Source: Rugalucina vietnamica
Taxonomy: Eukaryota; Mollusca; Bivalvia; Lucinida; Lucinidae
Length of the DNA: 64,000 bases
Reading direction: 5' to 3'
Assembly: GCA_964017185.1 (NCBI GenBank)
Contig: OZ024872.1
Span: 46,214,188 to 46,278,187 of the forward strand
Position 1 is the first letter of the stretch. Each line of letters opens with the position of its first letter. Below, one piece after another: positions 58,421 to 64,000 of this stretch. Below the pieces are notes generated by a model. The model saw only the letters and a program-made list of their open reading frames with translations. It made no database searches and was not told the origin of the DNA. Both the position numbers and the translations under genes were made by a program.

Positions 58421-60295
58421 AAACTGACTCTACGTCTAAAGAACCGGCTGGTTTGGATTATAAATGCGAAATCAAACTAGGAGTACTAGTCAGAATAACA
58501 ATCTAATGGTTATGACTTTCAGTCCCAGTCAGCCCACCATGCAATGTTCGGTCAAGTCGGGACGGAGCCTAACTTCCTAGGCCTGAGCGAATTACCAGTA
58601 CTACGGGGAGCGTAAGTTTTTCTCAAGCACTCTTCACGGCAGTGGTAGGCATCGAACCCAAATCATTATGCTTCCACTAACTTGTTCACTAATAGGCCAC
58701 TGGTACCGCGCCCCAACGAAATCTAATTGAATTATTGTGTTAAAAAACAACACTGAAAAAAAAAATAAAAAATAAATAAATAATAATAATAAAAAAAAAT
58801 GTTCCTTTCATGACCCAAGAACATGTTCCTGATGCCTTTGAATGTGTACATAATTTACATATATCAGTGCCAAAGTTTAAAACTGGGCTTCATCAAACTT
58901 CGGTTACATATGTGTCCTGTCGATAGCCGGTAAAACAATTAAACTTAAAGTTTGTTTGTTTTGTCCCCGGGACGTTGAACCAGTTAACTTTAGTCATGCC
59001 GGGACAGGGTCCAAGTTCGTAACTGTTGTGTCATGCGCCCGTAGTGTAACACGTTGACTCCTACATGTACCATTAAACATGTTTTAGAATAATTATACAA
59101 AATTTAGTTACATACTTCAGGGGGTTCATTGCCATAACTGATTATAACTATATTAAAATTATGCACGGTTTAAACTATTTGAATGCTTATTAATTAAATC
59201 TATATGCCCTTAACTACTGAGACTTTAAACACGCCAACTTCTGCATTCTAAAGGCTAGGTAGGACTCGGCGCATTCTGCATTCTAAAGGCTAGGTAGGAC
59301 TCGGCGCACTTTCACTTCAGTATTCAGGGCAAAATGATTTCCACCACCCTGGACATCACGAAAACATTTCCGTGTAATGTATACCCCCTGATACCCCACT
59401 TTTATATAGCAAAACTGGGGTACGCAGGGGTATACCTATTTTTGCTCCAAAACATAGATTGTGGGTACTTGTTAGAACCGCCTCGCTGAGGCGGTTCTAA
59501 CGAGTACCCACAATCTATGTTTTGAGCAAATATAAGAAAAATATAAAAAAAATTCAGCTAAAAATTTTTAATTTTTAAAGCTCAAAAATTCTCTGTATAT
59601 TGCATGGGCAAGTTTTCGTAATGCACACTCGTGAACACGAAACTCAAACGCAGAAATAACGCTACATAAGCATGCAGGAAGCAGTTGCTCCGTCCAAACA
59701 TGGCTGAAAAGTTATTAGTGCAACAAATTTATGAACATCGTTCGATAAATTGTCATTGCACAATCATATGACACTACATGTATATTTGAAAGTAAGCAAA
59801 ATTATACAACACCCATTCGTTGACAGCTTTTGGTTTTTCCCATTTTGTTTTCTGCTTTAATAAAAGAGCCACGTGTCCTGAAAAACAAAACTGGTTGTTA
59901 TATACAAGTTTTTGTTGTTGTTTGTTTACGTTCATTGTTTAAAGCTTACGGACGTGGTGCATATTACTTCTGCCACTAACAATTTTTCTTCTTAAGTCCG
60001 TGAAAGAGAACAACGACCGTACGATATTTGCATGACCAAGCACAGAAGAATGTTTGTTTGTGTTAAAATCATCAATAACGTCCCAGTCGAAATGTTTCAG
60101 TCATGTCGGATCGGAGCCAACGCTTTTAAGGGTACCTACCAGCACTATTGGAGCGCATTATTATACGTATTCCTAAAGGGTACAGCTCGGCGGGAGTAAT
60201 TTTCGAACCCAGGACCTCTCGAGTCGTAATCATACACTCTACCGCGTAGTAAAGGCCTCTGCACATATGAAAACAAAATGTATCGGACGTGAGGA
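58421..60295. other. Intergenic repeat-rich DNA
   Basis: Contains S1-like SINE segments (58540-58712 and 60095-60245), A-rich simple sequence (58757-58800), a 36-39-bp direct duplication (59240-59308, GCATTCTAAAGGCTAGGTAG) and the MITE-2 copy at 59354-59623. No exon supported. Confidence 0.5.
59354..59623 (-). mobile_element. Hairpin MITE-2, well-preserved copy
   Basis: CATCACGAAAACATTTCCGT to GGGCAAGTTTTCGTAATG. The central arms GTTAGAACCGCCTC / GAGGCGGTTCTAAC are perfect, with a very short loop. Confidence 0.85.
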
Positions 60296-63200
60296 TTCTC
60301 ATTCAAAATTTGAGCCGCCTCATGGGAAAACCAACAATCTGCATAGGCGAAAACAAAGACGCAGATCAGCTTCGCGGTAACCGCGAAGCTGATCACGCCT
60401 TTGTTTTCGCTACTCGGATAGTACGTTTCCTCTTCTACTTAAATTCGAAATTTCAAGCTTCTAGCTCTTTTCTGTGATTGTACAGGCCGGTTTGTGTCGG
60501 ACCTGTTCGGAAATCACATTGTTGGTTTTCCCACGAGGTGGCTCATTTGTTTCAGCCATCACTCATGTTGGGACAGAGCCACCACTTCCTGCATATAAAC
60601 CAGGGGGGGGGGGTAATGTGTCTTGCTCAAGGACACAACACAGCACAGTCAGCTCTCCTTGTGGGGATCAAAAACAGGACTACTGGATTATGTGTCCAAT
60701 ACTCTACCACCAGCCCCCACCTAAATTATAAGAGTCTGTTTAAATGAATATCATTTACCATACCTTGGGAGCTTCCTGTTACTTCAAGAGGTTTCAGTCC
60801 TAGTTTGGCTCTCAGTTTGCTGAAAACAAAAAACCCATTAGAATGACTACCTTGATGCGATTTCTTACCTATAAAAAACAACCAAAAATGAAAAATACTG
60901 ACCATGTTCATGATGATTAGTCAAAGTGGTGTGTGACATTTTCTGTTAAAATACTCATGCTTAACATGCTTAAAGACAATCCAGAGTTGTGAGTGAACAT
61001 TTTACATGTAAATTTATCTTCACTGGATATCTTATGCAAAAGTTCATGTTAGATCTGCATGAATGGGACAGACTTATAGAGCTAACTCTATAAAACTTTA
61101 TTTTTGGTTTCAATGTATCAGGGTGTTATGGTTCCTGTTGTATGTAAATAAGGCTGACACTTGACAGTGACTTACTTTGTTTCCTCAATGCTCAGGCTGA
61201 TATCTCCGCCAGATGACTTGGCTGTAAACAAAAAAGTTAGTCTTATTTAATAACAAATTTATCTTATGAACACATACACAGACTACATAAACCATAAAAA
61301 TCTAGACAAAGCCAGGACCTTTCACTACATTACAAAAAACTGTGCCTAGTGGAGCGGTCTGGAAGGTTCACTTTTGTGAGAAACAAAACAATATCTGCCA
61401 CCTTTCCCTTCATTCTATTAATTAGGTCAAGGGAACAACTCTTTATTGTTGTCATCAGGAAGGAAATTAGTTCCAGTTACCGGTAGTGTTTTCCCTAGCC
61501 ACCTTTACTATGGCGCTGCACCATGCCATTTCTTGACAGCAGACAGCACAATGCCCTTTTTCCCAGTACCATGTCCTAGTCCTGAATCTACATTCTGTGT
61601 CTTACATTTTGGTAAAAAGTGTCAAAATCAGACAAAAAATAGAAACAAGATTTTTTTAAGAAGTCTGCAGAATCAAGGTAAAATTTACAGTCCACGACTT
61701 CCACAGTTGTGGATTGCTTTAATCCTTCCTTCTTTGTTTATTGCTGTAGGCTGTGTTGAAAGTATTTACTTTATTGAGATTACACCATATGACAGCAAAA
61801 GCAGGGACTTTTGGTGCAATTTTTGGCCTTTCAGTTTCTGACTGGTAAAACTAGCAACTTAAACCCTGAATTTGGGCAATTTTCAGAACATTTAAAGTAG
61901 ATATCTTTAAGTTGACAACTGGCAAGTAGTTATTTTGTGTATGAATATTAAAAGCATAAAAATGCATAGATTTCAACACCAAAATTTAACATTTCCAAAA
62001 CAACGAATATATTAAGAAATTGGATTTTCCTGTCATGCACAAAATGCTGCTTACTGGCATGAAGATCATGTGAATTTTCAGTCAGTGGCTTTGTCAGCAT
62101 CAGAATTAGACTAGATTACTGGTGAAACGTCAAACTGACAATACCAGGGGATGGGGCTTGACTGGAGGGGATTAGTCCCGAGCTCTCACAAGAGCATGAC
62201 AGTCTTGCAGATAGCCAGTGACTTCTGAATAGTTTACTGGTGACATGCCAAATGACATTATTTCATCATGCTCCCAGTTTCAAAAATATAATTTCCCGTC
62301 ACAAACCTTGCCGCACGATTTTGGACCTTTTCCAGTTCTTCATGGAGGCCATGAGTGTGAGGGTCCCAAACTGAGCTTCCATATTCCAAGACCGGCCGCA
62401 CCAGTCCTTTATAAGCTGCTTCTTTCACATCTGGGGGACAAGAATACAAATTTCTCCTCAAGAATCCGAGAGTTCTGTTAGCCTTTGTACAAACATTGGA
62501 AATATGAGTATTCCATTTCAAATCATTTGTGATAGTTACACCCAGGTATTTTATGCTTTCAACGTTTTCCAGTACAGTGCCCTCAAGGGTGTAGTTAGCC
62601 TGTATCTTACTAGACCGTTTATTTGTTGCATTTGACGGGTTGAAATCTCATTCCCCAGACTCAATGTCTGCTGAGATGTCATTTATATACAAGGAAAACA
62701 GCAAGGGGCCGAGAACGGTGCCCTGAGGGACACCTGACACAACTGGAGCCCAATACGATTTAATACCATTAACCACTACCCTTTGTTGTCTGAAATAAAG
62801 GAAAGCATTTATCCAATTCAGTGTTGTTCTCACCTATTCTTTTAAATCAGTAAGACCATGACACTGAGGAATTCACATATATAGGTGACAAGATGACTGT
62901 CTTGAGTGTCCCCTCATACTGAGTCAATTTTAGATCATCACCTCTAATGACATCATTCTGACCGAATTAAGACAACAGAAATATTTTTACCATTAGGTCT
63001 GTATTCTTCTTCCAGTTCACCTTCTTCTCGATCTGGATCATAGTAATCACCGCCCTGACTGGGTGCATGTTTGTCTTCAATCTCATCGTACAAACCACGC
63101 TCTCTCCCACGCCTGTCGTCAACCTCTTCATACAGATCACTATCTCGATGTCGTTTGTGACTCCTCTCCCTCGACCTGGATCGGTGTTTCCTCTTTCGTT

Positions 63201-64000
63201 TGTGCTCTCGGTCTTTCTCCTTGTGTTTCTTTGATGACCCCATTTCTATTCGATTGTTCTTTCTGTATGAGCTTGTATTTTAAAAGAGAAATTTGGTAAA
63301 TATTGAAATAAAACAAAACGAAATTTTCACGTTTATAAACAGGAAATAGCAAACCGGAAGCGGAAATTGATCTAGTGACCTAAACATCGTGTTAGAAAAT
63401 CCCGCCTACACAGGCTCACCTTTGCAATCCGCCAATAGTCAATACTTTTGGTTTGAATACAATGTCATATATGCGTGCAGCTCAGTGTTGTTGGGGCTTT
63501 TGTTCATTGTTCATTTTACTATAGATCGTAATCAATTAAGATAAGGTAAAACAGTATATTGCCGATAATATTATGGAGAATACGACAATTTTCTTCACAT
63601 CTGGTATCAACCAGAGATTTCTTCTAAATCTACATCTATATGCTGGACCGTCATTCTTGGCTAATACTCCCAACCTAACTTTGCTTAGAATGAAAGGGTG
63701 GATAGCATCTTCCTTGAAGATGCCAGTGAAGGGATCTCAGCTACAAAAGCTGGTAGAGAGTTCCACAATGGAACTGTATGCGGGAAGAAATTAAACGACT
63801 ACATCTATATGTTGGACCGTCATTCTTGGCTATTACTCAACGCGTTGACTTTCCGGGCTCCTACCTAACATTGCTTAGAACGAGGGGGTGGATATCTCCT
63901 TCCTTGAAGATGCCAGTGAATTGATCTCAGCTACAGAAGCTGGTAGAGGGTTCCACAATGGAACTACTTGCGGAAAATAATTTAACAACTAAATCCTCGA
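60296..64000. repeat. Direct copy of 53879-57582 (offset 6417-6418 bp)
   Basis: Collinear with 53879-57582. Differences I noticed by eye: A/G at 53901/60318, one extra G in the poly(G) run, A/C near 55692/62110, TT/CC near 56197/62615, G/A near 56460/62878, T/A in a T-A run near 56856/63274, and A/T near 57138/63556: roughly 0.2%. The copy carries MITE-3, S1, SART1 exons 3, 2 and 1, the LINE fragment and the promoter region. It reaches the window edge, so its full extent is unknown. Confidence 0.95.
60764..63243 (-). pseudogene. SART1: Duplicated SART1 exons 1-3 (partial second copy)
   Basis: Copies of exon 1 (62991-63243), exon 2 (61176-61221) and exon 3 (60764-60819) with intact splice sites and reading frame, encoding the basic N-terminus and the HIND motif. 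Exons 4-19 are not repeated within the window. A transcript starting here could splice exon 3 into the downstream gene (for example to exon 4) and make the same protein from a second promoter, or it may be inert. It could also be an assembly duplication. Confidence 0.85.

Overview
Eukaryotic, AT-rich, intron- and repeat-dense DNA from an invertebrate animal. A bivalve or other mollusc is the best guess: the SART1 protein is of animal type, the LINE fragments are CR1/jockey-like, and several non-autonomous elements have the layout described for bivalve pearl/Helentron repeats (tandem core units, short microsatellite, terminal hairpin). This is inference; no ribosomal or mitochondrial marker is present. 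All recognisable genes are on the minus strand and are split into short GT-AG exons, so no long ORF represents a gene. The exon models below were built by hand from splice sites, reading phase and protein similarity.

Layout, left to right. (1) 129-3604: a secreted cysteine-rich protein gene with a signal-peptide exon, two GCC2/GCC3 (ephrin-receptor-like) modules and a Thr/Ser-rich exon; it probably runs off the left edge. (2) 3605-10905: repeats, including two pearl-like arrays with units of about 168 bp and a nested TIR element. (3) 10906-11004: an orphan signal-peptide exon. (4) 12656-31103: a 17-exon gene predicted to encode three consecutive lipocalin domains, with one signal peptide at the start and one GPI-type hydrophobic tail at the end (587 aa). 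Its introns carry many transposons and a 16-copy array of a 65-bp unit that contains the 5' part of one of its own exons with the splice acceptor. (5) 31104-35428: intergenic SINE-like and truncated repeats. (6) 35597-56825: a complete 19-exon SART1 gene (787 aa; U4/U6.U5 tri-snRNP protein), whose introns hold a dense set of small palindromic MITEs, a hAT-like element with an 8-bp target duplication, pearl-like arrays and a CR1-like LINE fragment. (7) 57500-60295: degenerate LINE and repeat DNA. (8) 60296-64000: a near-identical direct copy of 53879-57582 carrying the SART1 promoter region and exons 1-3.

The genes do not form a pathway. SART1 is a nuclear splicing factor; the lipocalin gene and the cysteine-rich gene encode secreted or surface proteins. 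The main points of interest are the polylipocalin gene, its self-derived exon-fragment array, the duplicated SART1 5' end, and the tendency of MITEs to sit within about 20 bp of splice sites.
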